From: Halichondria panicea
Lineage: Eukaryota; Porifera; Demospongiae; Suberitida; Halichondriidae
Reading direction: 5' to 3'
DNA length: 64,000 nt
Assembly: GCF_963675165.1 (NCBI RefSeq)
Contig: NC_087377.1
Coordinates: 10,278,632 to 10,342,631 of the forward strand
Shown here: in pieces, positions 35,685 through 48,327 of the stretch
Position numbering within the stretch: position 1 is the stretch's first letter
Layout of the letters: the number at the start of each line of letters is the position of its first letter
Notes under the pieces: generated by a model
What the model was told of the DNA's origin: nothing
What the model saw: only the letters and a program-made list of their open reading frames with translations
Databases searched by the model: none
Program-made: the position numbers and the translations under genes

Positions 35685-36440
35685 AATACCATTGTGGACG
35701 ATGTTATAGTTATCGGACATTGTAAAAATACACGTTTTGTCGTATTCCATTGTAAATCACGTTGTCATATTCCCATCGTAAATCATGTTCCATTGTGCAC
35801 ATGCGTGCACTGTCATATCAAATTGTAAACTCACATGAACGTGTGGGCCATGCAAAAGAAAATGGATTTTGTGGGGTCAATTCATTGCGTGGGCATGACA
35901 GTTAACCAGCTGTTCCCTGTTCAGTCTATTAGTCACCTCATGCACTTAGCCAATTTTACACAACGTTCACATTAATATTTTTGTCTCACAGAGTCATTGT
36001 AAACGATGTATAGGGAGGTGGGAGGTTCTGTTTAGTGTTTCCAACTAGAATACCTTTACATACTTTACCTGCATAAGAAAAATGAAGGAGGGGTATTGAG
36101 AGAGTTACAAGGCACATGTGACTCACATGATCACTGCACCTTAAGGCGTAACGCTAAACAGAAACACTTCCCCTCCACATGTCTGTTACTGTAACATAAT
36201 TATGGAGAAAGCTATAGTCAATCATGCCCACGCAATCAAACACATTGACCCCGCGGAGCCATTTTCTTTTGCATGGCCCCCAAAACATTTATGTGAGTGG
36301 ACGGTTTGATATGACAGCGTGCACGGTGAGATACAACAACACATGAATTTAATTATAACAACGTGAATTTATGATGGAATAATTGATTTACAATGGGATA
36401 CAACAACGTGGATTTACGGGGTTTAGTTAACATGAATGCA
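35685..36440. repeat. Long inverted-repeat element 3' of receptor B
   Basis: Second copy of the element at 31895-32690, with the same arms and inner inverted pair. The right-arm tandem units are fewer. Confidence 0.75.
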
Positions 36441-36558
36441 CACCATTGGAGTGGGCGGGATCCCTATATACCCCCTCCACCACCACCCACACTCCCTGGC
36501 GGACATGTGTTTTCATGTAATGCAACATCATGAAAACAAAATTACACTCATTCAAACT

Positions 36559-36755
36559 TAGCCTCGAGACCAGCCATTTGTTATCTATCTGAAAGAACGT
36601 CCAGGACTGATTTCTTGGACCGATAATTGCCCGCACAAGGTGTATTACCCATGAATATCATTATGATGCTGTTAAACGCTGACTCAGCTAGACGAGTTGT
36701 ACATTGGAACTTGACCAGGCGTTCTTTCAGATAACGAACGACTGGTCTCGAAGCT
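36559..36755. mobile_element. MITE with TAGCCTCGAGACCAG ends
   Basis: Terminal inverted repeats TAGCCTCGAGACCAGCC and CGACTGGTCTCGAAGCTA, with further GAAAGAACG / CGTTCTTTC pairing. It lies between receptor B and its 3' inverted-repeat element. It is present at the same place after D and E but not after A. Confidence 0.75.
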
Positions 36756-36922
36756 AATTCAAACTGTGTGACAGGGCCTCAATCACTAAATGCTACAAAA
36801 CAAAAAAATTGGAATTCCAAATTGAAAAAAGAAGTAAATTCAATGTCTTCTCTACCTTTTTATTACACTTCTGAACAGCTACACACACGCACGTTACATG
36901 TTTTTGAGTATATTAAAATAAA

Positions 36923-39005
36923 TTAAGTAGATAAAATCAAAGGCGAAGGCTTGACTGCTCGGATCGGCCTCATCATGGTGTACTCTGGCTCTTCTAAAGC
37001 CACCTTTAGGTCTGCCTTCTCTTGATCTTCCTCCAGGTTCCCTCCATTACAGGATGGAGCGTTGGGGAGCACGAACTGAAGTTTCCTGGGGGGTGGAAGA
37101 TCTGGTGGGGGCATATCAAAGACGTAACGTGGGTTATTGTTATCGAGGGGGGTATTGGGAGTACTCGGTGTGCTAGTTGATAGAAGGGCACGTAACGGTT
37201 CTCCACCAGGACTCTCATATACAGGACCACCTCCTTCGTAAATGGGGTTTAGTTTTGTGGCTGATGATCTTGTTCGCAATGTGCTTGGTCGTCCATTATT
37301 GGCCGTATCAACCGAGATTTTTCTTAGATCTGAATGTATGAGGTATAATTAATACCATGCATGCAGATGTGAACAGTCAATGTTTGAGATGCTCTTACAT
37401 TTTGCTTTTTTCCTTTGCTTGCAGTAAAGAGCTAAGAAGATGAAGAAGAGTACAAGGGAAACGACCAAACACACAGCAAGCCCTCCAATGGCTGTGTTAT
37501 GTATTTGCACTTGTTGATGACCTATATACATGTGAATAGACACGGAAAGTGAAGCAAGCTTAGCAAAGCACAACACACCGGTGAACAAGTCCCACTGTTA
37601 TCGTAAATTCAAAATAATTATAGTACATGGTGGATTTCAAAACAAACTACTTCGCTCACTCTGAGAAGGCAGTGCTTCTACTGTGCTTTGAACTACAGCA
37701 AAGCACAACACAACACACCAGTAAACAAGTCCCACTGTTATTGTCAATCACAATTTATAGCACATGGGGAATTTCAAAACAGAATGCTTCACTCACTCTG
37801 AGAATGCAGTACTTCAATAACAATATCTTGTCTTGACACAGTGAGTCCTACTGTGCTTCGTTCTTCTATAATTACTGTATAATTAGCTCCAACACTCAGT
37901 CCAGAATGAACACTGTACAAAACATCACCATAGGTTTGTAGGGTAGAGTTTCCGGAAACGTTCTCAAGATAAACTGTATACTCAACATCTTGGAAGGAAC
38001 AAACATAGGCCGGCTGCATATATATAAATAAACATTATCCAATGCATGCATGTGCATGTATGCATGGTATTCTTTAAGTTGAACGTACTTTAAACCATAT
38101 CTCCAAGTGTGGTGCACTGTCTCTGTTGTACAAAACTCTCCATTGAATTTCAACAGGATCAAGTGCTATAGAAAAAACAGGCATGAAAGAACATTCAATT
38201 TAGTAATTGACTTACAAATTGGATATCCTGCAATGACACTTGCTGCATTGCTCCCTAATGAGTTGTATGCTGTCACAATGTATTGTAGCTCGTGGCAGTT
38301 GGTAGGGGCAGTATCAATGACATCCACATAGTACATACGTTGTTGACCCAATGTCACATTTCTCATTGTGGAATCAGACGTGTTGTAAATTAGCAGTGAG
38401 TATGCAGTGATGTTGAATCCAGTGTGGGTGAAGGGTTTGTTCCAAGTGATGGTGAGTGACAAACCGTTATCGGTGTAACTGAATCGTGGCTGGGGTTCAG
38501 ATGGTGGTCCTGTGCATATATACGAGTTTAAATACGCACACACATAGTATCATTGGAGCCTAAAGTATCTATTTTTTTTATTACCTACTTGTTACCTGCA
38601 ATAATGAAGAGCTTGTCTTGTTGGGTGTCCTGGTCAAAACCAAAACAAGATATTTTCGAACTATTGTTGTACTCATAAGCTGTGATAGTCAGCCTTAAAA
38701 GCAAGTAATCCGATATAGTATCATTCCTTATAGGGACATTAATAAAGAAGCCCCTAGTCGGGTCAGATTGGTATCGAAAAGTGTCGTTGATTTTCCACTC
38801 CGCAGAGCGACCAATTACCTCGCAAATGAATGTGATGTTTCCACCTGGGGCTACAGCATCAGTTGACTGAGAGAAATTTAATATTTCTGAAGCAAAATCA
38901 TCATGACAGCAACATATAAATTAAGGCTTTCAATTATTTACCTGCAGTTTGCACTGATGACAGAGCCATTGTAAGGAACAGTTTCACTACGAAACAATAG
39001 TACAT
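36923..39005 (-). CDS. Receptor B: Ig-FN3-FN3 single-pass receptor
   Basis: Same seven-exon plan as A: 39005-38942, 38886-38596, 38509-38216, 38165-38089, 38013-37797, 37521-37399, 37329-36923, 1473 bases and 490 residues, no break. It differs from A by an extra Tyr in FN3-1 (RMYYVDV), a shorter exon 6 that opens GHQQVQIHN after a different acceptor, and scattered substitutions. The intron between exons 5 and 6 carries a broken partial copy of exon 5 (37655-37760). The tail keeps NPIYE, VYESPGG, EYTMMRP. Its start lies 417 bases from CCP1, head to head. Confidence 0.85.
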
Positions 39006-39422
39006 CTTTAACAGCTTGCAACGATTCCACTGAACATTATGATTATAGCTAGTTCGAGGATGTATCATATATGCGTTTGTTTGGCATGCAGATTATGACT
39101 AGAACAGATAATGAAACCAAAAACAGAAATGCTTAGTTAACACCGTACGTGCAGCACTATGACAGTTATGCAATACAAATTATTGTGACACACAATATAG
39201 AGGGCTCAAACAGATCGAGTTAAAGAATCAGACAGTATGAATAAGCCTAACAGTTGCTAAGTATTGCTGACATGCACATGAATGCATGAATTCAATTACA
39301 TTTTATTAAGAAATGTTTCCCTATCTCACCACAACCCCCACACATATGCATACCTGCACGTATAGCTCGGCTATAAACAGACTCAGTCTCATAATCTTTG
39401 CACATAGCTACCTCATGCAATT
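39006..39422. promoter_or_regulatory. Bidirectional promoter region, receptor B / CCP1
   Basis: The 417 bases between two divergent start codons must hold both 5' UTRs and promoters. A TATAAA at 39372-39377 lies about 46 bases before the CCP1 ATG, and a TATA lies at a similar distance before CCP2. Shared control of the pair is inference. Confidence 0.55.
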
Positions 39423-41608
39423 ATGCCAGGATCCAAGTCATCAAGTCTGTGTGCAGTAGCTGTCTTAGCGATAGCGCAAGTTTTGACTGTTAACTCAACA
39501 CTATGTATATGTAAGTCACAGTTACAAACACATCGCTATATTCTGTGTATGCATGCATGTTATGTATAATATATATTTTCGTCTAACAGCTTGCACGGCA
39601 CCATTACCGTACCTACAAAAGATAATTTCCCACCCTGCTAGAGAAATCCGATATGAAACTGTCGCAGACTTACAAAACCCACTATGGTGCATCGATGGAG
39701 TCGGTGCAATATCAAGTCGTCTTGATAAGTTTGGTGACATTGAAGCACCAGAGGGACACATTCTTACATATACCAATCCTTTATCAAGTGATATGGCCAA
39801 TAATAAGGTGCTGTATTTAGTTGATCATGCAACGAACAATTGCACTGATATCAACAGTGCAGTGGAAATATCTTCAGCAGTTGGAAATATAAACTCAGCC
39901 ATTTTGATAATGTTACACATTGTCGAAGGTACGTGTGTTTCACTTCATGATAAACCTCGCATAACTCTGTTCATCAAAATAATTGGCTAATATAACCACT
40001 CACAAATACGCATGTATATTGCAGCTACCTCATGTCCTAAACCACCACCCCTAATGAACGGACGAGTGAGTACCACAATCAAAGAGGACAATAGTAGAGA
40101 AATCCACACAGCTGTCTACAGTTGTGATGTAGGATATTACTTGGATAGCAACGAGACAAGAGAATGTGTGAGAGAGATTGACGAACAGATTGGACAATGG
40201 ACGAGTTCACCACCAGCTTGCATTTGTGAGTTATTAACTAAAATTATACTTGGGTCAATTGATGTTTACAATGCATGTAATTACAGTGCAACCCCTCTTT
40301 AAGGGACACCTTTGGGCCCTTATAATTTATCCCCTTGTTTAGAATAGGGGTTGTTTTGTACACAAAGTGTTCATTGCAGCGGACCTGACCGTAGGCCTTT
40401 ATATCGTAGTTGACCTTTCTTCAGTGGTGGCAGTTAAGAGGTGTTCCACTGTGAACTTACATATGTTACCTTATACAGCTATTACATGTGAAGTGCCGAC
40501 AATAGCCAATGGTACCGTTACCAATAGTGCTTTTGATTCTGACGAAATGCAAACAAATGAAACTGTAGAATACGGAACTGAAATAATCTATCGTTGTAAT
40601 GCTGGATTCAGTCTAGCTGGAGATTATCTACCAAGAACTTGTCGCCAGAGTAACAACAGTGGCGTATGGAGTGGTACAGCACCATATTGCAAGCGTAAGT
40701 GAATTGATTTAAACACTTGTATTTTACTTTTATCACTATACAGCTAATAATTGTACACAACTATCTGAAATCAATTATGGCCTCATGCCTGAATATCGGG
40801 ATTCTAACGACACAGCTCTAAACAGTTTGAATCAAGTTGCCTTCTCAGTGGGAACTATCGCTAGCTACGGTTGCCAGAGAGGATACAAGTTAAGCGGCAA
40901 TGGAACAAAAGAGTGTCTTCTTACTGGAGAGTGGAGTAGTCCAGGAAGTGTTGAATGCAAAGGTATTGTTGTGCTTTATTTTTTGGTGACTCACTCTCTC
41001 ATTACATGCATGTTGATGTGCAGTGATAGAATGTCCTCATTTGGAAAAACCTTTGAACGGATCTATAAGTTTCAGCAGCAATTTGACAGTTGATGGAGTG
41101 GCAGAGTACACATGTAATGATGGCTACAAACTAGACAGAGGGAGTGCTAACAGAACATGTTCTTTAGATAATGATAATACTACTGCCACTTGGGATGGTT
41201 ATCCTGCAGTATGTACACAGAATAGTCTTATTAGTAAGTCAAATCCTAGTTCATGCATGCATCAAAATTAATCACTGTATTTGTATAGGTAATATGCAAG
41301 AAGCATTGAATGGGACTATGAATAATGGGACACAGAACTGTGAACCAGAACACTCAAAAGAAGTCAATGACATTTGGAGAGCAATATCAATTGTCATGGG
41401 GGTTTTGTTGTTGCTATTTGGAATTCTTGGATTAGCAGTATTCATCTGTGTCAGGAAATCAAGGCAAACGAAGGAATATCCCATACACAGTAACGAAGCA
41501 ATCACACACTGTCCGGTATAAATAAAAACATATGTTCATGCACCATAATATGCATCGTGTACATTTTCCTTTATATAGGATGTGATTGTCAATAATAATG
41601 AACTTTGA
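39423..41608 (+). CDS. CCP1: four-sushi-domain single-pass receptor
   Basis: Eight exons: 39423-39510, 39590-39928, 40025-40225, 40479-40694, 40744-40962, 41024-41233, 41289-41515, 41579-41608. They total 1530 bases, 509 residues, all phases agree. Exon 1 is a signal peptide (LCAVAVLAIAQVLTVNS). Exon 2 is an unnamed N-terminal domain of about 113 residues with LWCIDG, TYTNPLSSD, NNCTD and LHIVEG, shared with CCP2. Exons 3-6 are four CCP/sushi domains, each with four cysteines and the end W..PP.C or equivalent (QWTSSPPAC, GVWSGTAPYC, GEWSSPGSVEC, TWDGYPAVC). Exon 7 holds a TM helix (SIVMGVLLLLFGILGLAVFI) and a basic stop. The tail is short. CCP domains bind proteins, as in complement regulators and selectins. 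Paired head to head with receptor B. Confidence 0.85.
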
Positions 41609-41825
41609 GAAAGAAATACAGATAATTGACTGTGAGGGTGTGACTTATACAAACTACAAAGAACACTACTGTTAATACGGGTATTGACTCCCACAACAAC
41701 ATGAACTACCTGTACAGAATGTTCACACCATCTAATAGTACATGTACAGTGTCTTGCAGTATAATTATGCTACATACCAGAGTCGAAATGTAATTAGGCT
41801 TGTATTACTGAGGCAATTATAGAAC

Positions 41826-44800
41826 TTACACTTCTGGGAGGGTGGTCAAACTTGGAATAACAAGTGGAGATGGTCTTGACTTCCTCCCTGTCCTAACATT
41901 AGCTGGCCTCATCACTGTGTACTCATCTCCTAAGCGTGCTGTCTTAGGCATCTCTATGTTTGAAAAATCTAATTTTTGCGTCTCATAAAGGGATGCGGTG
42001 TCAGGGGTATCGTCAGGTACAGAGTATGTCGATGCTTTCCTTGGAGGGGGTAAACTAGGGGGGAGCATATCAAATGTATAGCGAGGACTGTCGAGGGGTG
42101 TGTTTGGTGTACTGGGGGTACTGCCGAGGAGGGTACGCAGCGGTTCACCTCCAGGGCTTTCGTAGAGGGGGGCCTTCATATATCGGGTTTGTAGCTGCAC
42201 ATTTTGTCTGCAGAGATAGTGGTCTCTGGGGTATCGTAGGTGTAGCTACAGTACCTCTTAGAGTATTCTTAATTTTTTTCTCTGAAGTGAAATAATTATT
42301 TTGAAGATGAACCGATTAAGATTGATAACATTCGCACTTACTTTTTTGTAGTCTACGCTGCCTGCAATACAGAGATAAGACAATAATCATTAAAACAGCG
42401 AGGATGGCAAAGAAAGCAGCAAGAGCTCCACTAATGATTTGGTATGTTAACATTTCTTGTCCATATTCTGCAGTACATGAACATGGCGAATTAGAAGTAG
42501 TCAAGCCTAAAATCGAATATGAGTATAGCACAGATGACACTAAATTATGCTTACCTTCGAGTTTCTGTTCAAGAATAGCGACCTTTTTCTTAGTGACAGT
42601 TAGTCCGGCTATGCTCTTAGCTTCCACCACAACAGTGTAGTTAGCTCCACTGCTCAGTCCGGAGTGAACACTATAGCGATTATCACAGTAGTTAAGGAGA
42701 ACTGTTTCTTCGATGGACTCCTCAAGGTAGACAGTGTAATTCACAACTTGGAAAGAGCAAGAATAAGCAGGCTGTATATAGAAGGCAATAAAAGAGTAAA
42801 ATACATAATAATTATAGAAACATACTTCAAACCAAATTTCCAAATGAAGAGAACCATTTCCTTGATACAGAACTCTTGACTGAATTTCCACAGGTGCAAT
42901 ATCTGCATACTGGCATTAATTATTGACTATACACAACATTTAATGTCACCAATTGGGAATCCTCCAGTCACAGAAGCCGTCGAATTGCCTAGCTCATTGT
43001 ATGCTGTCACAGTGTATTCCACTGCAGTGCACATGTTCGGCAGAATACTAACGTTTTGAGAATACACACGATCTAGTTGCAAGTCAATAGGTGCAGTTAT
43101 AGTCTCATGGTCGGCGGTGTTAAAGAGTTCCAGAGTGTAGCCAATCACATTGAATCCAGGATGAGTAAATGGTTCATTCCAGTTTAAGGTCAGTGAACGA
43201 TTGTGGTAATTGTAGACCAAACGAGGGTTTGATGGGGGACCTATAAAAGTATTGGTTATGAAGTGTTTGCCTCTAGGCTCTCCTTTTTTTGTTCTTTATC
43301 ACAATCGTTCAAATACTGAGATTAATCGTTTAATAAGATTAATACGGTATATACAGAGACTAGGTAGAGCAGAGATAGAGTAATAGAGGGATATTGGCAA
43401 CGGGAGTAACTCACGTGATCATTTCACATTGATTTCATATTGATTTCCTCTCAACCATCCTTGATGCGCATTATTTCCCGGCACAACGCCCGCGAAACGA
43501 AGTAATATTACTTTTAGTTAGTTATTAGTCTCATGAGACTTTAGAATTGACTTTAGAATTGCGTATAGTAAGGCTACACGTGTCCTGTGCTTTATTTAAA
43601 GTGAAGGTCCAAGCATGGAAGAATTGACTGTGGTGCTCTAGAGCTTGAAAACTAGTTATTATTGGTCTGTGCCCCCTTTTAAGAAGCACTGCCGTAGCCA
43701 AATTATGTTTTGCCTACAGATCCTGCTTATTTGTGTCTATATTATAATTATGTTGACAAACTGGCCTGCATACATTTCCTTCGTTAAATCTCTTTTGTAT
43801 GTTTTTTACATTTATAACCAAAAATGCTAAAATGGAGGCTGTAAAAGACGAGAAAGTGTTATATTAGTTTGTGCCCATTTTAAGAAGCACTGCTGTAAGC
43901 CTATGATGTTTTACCTACATATTTTGTTTTCTTGTGTCTCTGTTGATCAACTAGGCTGCATAAATTCTTGATTTTGATGTTCTTAAGCATGTTTTTTTAC
44001 TTTTAGCTATAAATGGAGGCTACAAAAGATGAAAAAAAGTCGATGACGTAGCGCATCACGGATAGTCGCATTTTTTCAACCGTTGCCAATCCCTTTCCTT
44101 ACTTTATCTCTGGGTAGAGTTAGGAAAAAGGAGAGCCTGTATCGTAACGTCACGTGAAGGTATAGGGGAGTATATAGAAGGGTGAAAAGCGCTAAATATA
44201 ATATTATTTGACTGCCTCTATATGACTAATATAAAACGGTGTGCCTGCAGCCTGCAAGCTGGACATGGCCATGTGGACTTGGAACTAGGAGTTCAAGCTG
44301 TTTATATACAAGCAAGCTATAGCTATACCTTATATACTTATTCAGAATATCTATGATTTTCTTGTGTCCTTCTAAATGCTATAGACGAATCTGCTAGACA
44401 AATTAGCTTAGTCATGCACACTGCAGGTATAGCTACCGCACCACTAGAGCTGGTACCTGGAAGTGTCTTTATTTAATAGCCTGGGAGAATATCTCATGAT
44501 TGTGTGGGCTACATAATCGCCCCACATATAAAAATCCTTGTGGATCACAAACCAGGCCTTCCTTTTCCTGTATGCCCATGCATTTCTTTTATTGCTGCCT
44601 CATTTTGTTTCTTTGTTTTTTGCTACCTTCTATATGAGATAGCTAGACTATAATACAGTATCATGACAACAACAAGAAAAATAAAGCACTGGGAATAAGG
44701 CTATGAAGTTATCGAGATAGCGATGCATTATAATTATACATACCTGAAATAATGAGGTATCGGTATTTCTCTGTGGAATCAACAAAGCATGTAATTTTCG

Positions 44801-45143
44801 TGTTGTTATTTGTAGAATTTGTTTGAATTGTAACACTGAGGATCCACAGTCTATCATTTCTCCTTATAGGATCCTGAAGGTAAATGCCATGGTGATCCTC
44901 TATTAAGAACGAAATTTTGTCATCTATCTTCAAATAAGCTTCATCACCATTAGCTTCACAGTCAAATGTCATGTTCTCGTACAAAGGAACAGCCACTGCC
45001 GACTGGTTAAAGCTGACAATCTCTATATAGAGAGAATACTTCAATCAGTGTGTGCAAAAGGAAAGCATTCTCGTGCAAACAAATTTACCTCCAGCATTTG
45101 ATGAACGTAAGAGAAAGATTAAAGCAATAATGAAGCACACCAT
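41826..45143 (-). CDS. Receptor C: divergent Ig-FN3-FN3 receptor with a one-base frame problem
   Basis: Exons: 45143-45089 (signal peptide MVCFIIALIFLLRSSNA), 45022-44744 (Ig-like, MTFDCEANG, KITCFVD), 43240-42950 (FN3, LTLNWNEPF), 42902-42826 and 42771-42555 (second FN3-like), 42506-42342 (TM, then CRQRRLQK), 42281-41826 (tail). They total 1540 bases, one more than a multiple of three. The extra base maps to a run of six C in the tail, between NPIYEGP and LYESPGG. With five C the frame runs through. The tail keeps YESPGG, PRYTFDM, LPPPRK and EYTVMRP and adds SLYETQ. Much more diverged from A/B/D/E than they are from each other. Intron 2 is 1.5 kb. Either a fresh pseudogene, a homopolymer polymorphism or a base-calling error. 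Confidence 0.75.
43241..44743. repeat. Receptor C intron 2: element with tandem 200-base repeat
   Basis: Flanked by inverted pieces (ACTAGGTAGAGCAGAGATA, ATTGGCAACGG at 43355-43400 and TTGCCAATCCCTTTCCTTACTTTATCTCTGGGTAG at 44077-44115). Inside, a unit TTTTAAGAAGCACTGC...AATGGAGGCT...AAAAGA occurs twice in tandem (43657-43855, 43866-44035). Non-coding. Probably a transposon insertion that enlarged the intron. Confidence 0.6.
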
Positions 45144-46009
45144 TATGCACAGCTTCGGATCATTCTGTTCTCTGCAACTGCTCAAACTGCATTTAATGGA
45201 TACTGTTATAGACTATCAAAATTCACGTATGATAAACAGTGGCATACCGTATATAATGCAATGGAATCAAAAACATTAGACAATGCAGCATAATTATGTC
45301 TGCATGCAGTAAGGTAAATTAATTATTCGACATAGGAGCTAACCGTCCCAAATTGGCCAGGATTGTCCAGATTTAGAACCTCTGTTCCAAGAGGAAACTG
45401 CTTCACTTTAGATATCCGGGAGTCTCAAGGTTGGGTTACTAAGCTCCAATAAAGCTTAGGAAACCTTGAGAAGCTTGGAACTACTGCTAAAATCTTGAAC
45501 TGAAATAAGTTTTGTTTACACAAAGCTAGCTAGCTACCAATAAGTGGGCGGGTCTCACTTGCACGCTTATTGTTATGAGCATGCGCAGCGAGCTAGTGAA
45601 GCTAAGCAGGGGGAATCCCAGTCATTCCCGGAGGATAAACATGCAGCAAGACATGCTGGAAGAAGATTTATTGTTTTTGCACTAAAAATCAAAGTGCATG
45701 CAATAAACAGATCTTTGCATCCTGAGGCAGCCAGCAGCCGGCCCACATGTTTTATCCCTAAATTCAAATTTGGCTGGGGAAGAAACATGAGGAAGCTGGC
45801 ACCTGACATGCAGCCAAGGAACAAAGCATTCAATTAATCAATTTACTACTTAGAGTTAATCAGCCATGCATGCACAGCCCTAGCCTCGATTCCAGGCCGC
45901 GCCTTGTTCAAGGGGCCTGGAATCGAGGCTAGCACAGCCCCCACAGTTAGATGTATAAAAGAGATATTCCACCAGCATCAGTCTGCATATATACCACAAA
46001 TAAGTAGAG
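45144..46009. promoter_or_regulatory. Bidirectional promoter region, receptor C / CCP2
   Basis: 866 bases between divergent starts. A TATAAAA at 45954-45960 lies 50 bases before the CCP2 ATG. A 41-base hairpin (AGCCTCGATTCCAGGCC / GGCCTGGAATCGAGGCT, 45891-45931) lies just upstream of it. The open frames on both strands at 45544-45837 look like an old repeat, not a gene. Confidence 0.5.
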
Positions 46010-47572
46010 ATGTTTTTAACTTTGAAGCAAGAGATTCCAGCTGCTTTGGTCATGCTAGTAGTTGCAATCGCAATTGTGAATACAGCCGTAGAAATATGTC
46101 CAGGTAAGTTTTACTATATAAGTGAACTTTAAAGCCCTGAAACTTTTCTTTTTCTTAGAATCGAGATGTCCTGGACCTCTTCCACAAATGCAACAGATTG
46201 TGGAGGGAGATAGAGTAATCGAATACTTCTTCAACTCGTCATTATACATAACCAATATTAACTGGTGTATTAATGGAAAGCAGGCTACAAATCCTACCTT
46301 GTTTAGGGAAAAAATCATGAAAAATTTTAGTACTAATGTACTTGTCTACACTAATCCTTCTCGTGAGGACCGAGCTAACGGATTAACACTGTATGCGATA
46401 GAGGGTGAATCTCATTCTGACTGTGCTATAAATACCAACCTGATCACAGTACAGTCAAATGTAGGAAACATATCAGCCAGGCTTGTCCTCATTCATATTG
46501 TTGAAGGTATGTATAATAATATTGATAGTCTCAAAAAGCGCAATCCTGAGTTAACTATGTATGAATGTATAAATTATAATGTTCTCTGTTTCAGCATCAT
46601 GCCCAGTACTACATCACCCAGTAAATGGGAAAGTAGTGCATGTGACAGATAAAACAGCCAATTACAGCTGCAACCCTGGGTTCAACCTAAATGGGAACAG
46701 TACAATAACTTGTGTAACAAAGGTTGATGAGCAAGTGGGGGAATGGATTGGTTCTTCACCAACTTGTGAACGTGAGTTAGTACAAAACAATAGTTGAATT
46801 AAAACTTCCCACTGATTTGTATAGCCGTTACCTGTGAAAGACCAACAATAACTAATGGTACCGTGGACTTTTGCGGTGATGGTCAAGAACCAAACAGAAC
46901 ATCTTTCGGAGCTATTGCCACTTTCAAATGCGATGAAGGGTACACTTTGAGTGATAGCACAACTCTAAGGTGTACTTACGGAATAAGTACAGAAAACTCC
47001 TTGAGCGAGAATGGAAACTGGAACAGCACGCTTCCAACTTGTGAAGGTAAGGTAGTTCTATAGGAAATGTTTTTGCAATTTTACAATGTGTGAACTGAGC
47101 ATTTATGTGTTTCCTCTTACAGCATTACCACCCACAACAACTGCATCAACAACAACCACAACACCTTCAACAACATCGATAACCCTGCATTACACAACGA
47201 GCATATCAGTTCCACCAGGTAAGTTATTACGCTCACACAATGTTCGTACCATCTCCTGCATCACACCGTATTATAGTCCCTGGTTCAATCAAGATAGAGG
47301 ATCCAAGAGGCATCTCAATAGTTTTAACTGCTTTTATTGTGGGACTAGTGCTAGGTGTCCTTGCAACCAGTGTGGTCTGTTATGTCTGCGTCAAAAGAAC
47401 TTCAACCATACATCCAGCAACTGTAAGTCATATAAACATTCACTAATGATGTAAATAACTACTACGTGTAACTTTGCAGTGTATAGGAAACTTAAATAGA
47501 AATGACGTCTTAAACGGACACATTGATTATCAAATGGATGGAATTGAAGACTCGCAAAAACAAGATTCATAA
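46010..47572 (+). CDS. CCP2: two-sushi-domain single-pass receptor with Thr-rich stalk
   Basis: Seven exons: 46010-46103, 46159-46506, 46595-46771, 46825-47046, 47123-47218, 47277-47422, 47480-47572. They total 1176 bases, 391 residues, in phase. Exon 1 is a signal peptide (ALVMLVVAIAIVNTAVE). Exon 2 is the same N-terminal domain as CCP1 (INWCINGKQ, VYTNPSRED, VGNISARLVLIHIVEG). Exons 3-4 are two CCP domains (SCPVLHHPVNGK...EWIGSSPTCE, TCERPTITNGT...NWNSTLPTCE). Exon 5 is a Thr/Pro stalk (TTTASTTTTTPSTTS), probably O-glycosylated. Exon 6 is the TM helix (IVLTAFIVGLVLGVLATSVV). Exon 7 is a short acidic tail. It has lost two CCPs relative to CCP1 or never had them. Head to head with receptor C. 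Confidence 0.85.
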
Positions 47573-48327
47573 CATTCCCCGTTTTGTCTGTATTTACTTA
47601 ATCTGTATGTGGTCAAAACTACCCTCATTGCTAAAACTAGCACAACAGACAATTTCAGTTGACCTTTGTTTTTACATGACTGCTGTTTACTCAAACTTTC
47701 CCTTTCTAAATGCTCCGTGTCTCTCATTGTACTGCACATAAGGCAATGTAACATTATACATTATATGCATACCTTGTCACATTACTAATGTCAACAATGT
47801 GATAGTCACACTAAGGGTCATTGGGTGGGAGACAAAGTGTATGACAACCCCACACAACAAACGTTTTACACACTGCACATAATTGTTCTTTGTTATAACC
47901 TCTCTCCGTGGGAGATGAGTGGGTATATACTGCATGGTTACCATGTTGTACCAAAGACTGAAATTATCATTTTAGGGGACAATTAATATTAGTCAACAAA
48001 GCTATCTGAAAGAGGTTTATCAATAAATTATTACTATGGGTGAACGTACTATGGGTGCTAACACAGATTAATTGAACTGCTGACAAAGAGATCTAGACTT
48101 GCTTATAGAAGAGTGACCATACAAGGTACAGAGAGTTTATTTGCACACCTGTGGTAGTATGAAATTAGCTATGAATATGTTGTCAGTTGTCAATGCAGCT
48201 TTGAATTCCAAACCACAAACTTTTTTCTACAGCCACAAACAAGATTACAGGACGATGACAAATTAATCAACCTCACATTAATTTTATCTTATCATAAATG
48301 TACTACTGTAATGAAAAAAGAAAGGGA
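47573..48327. other. Intergenic after CCP2
   Basis: No credible gene or repeat seen; presumably the CCP2 3' UTR and spacer. Confidence 0.5.

Noticed and set aside
42600-42750. Regulatory RNA or tRNA gene in the receptor introns
   Set aside because: No cloverleaf with TTCRANYC box or other RNA signature could be seen here or elsewhere in the window.
45544-45837. Overlapping open frames of 86-97 codons on both strands
   Set aside because: Low-complexity, antisense to each other, placed in the receptor C / CCP2 promoter region; no recognisable domain.
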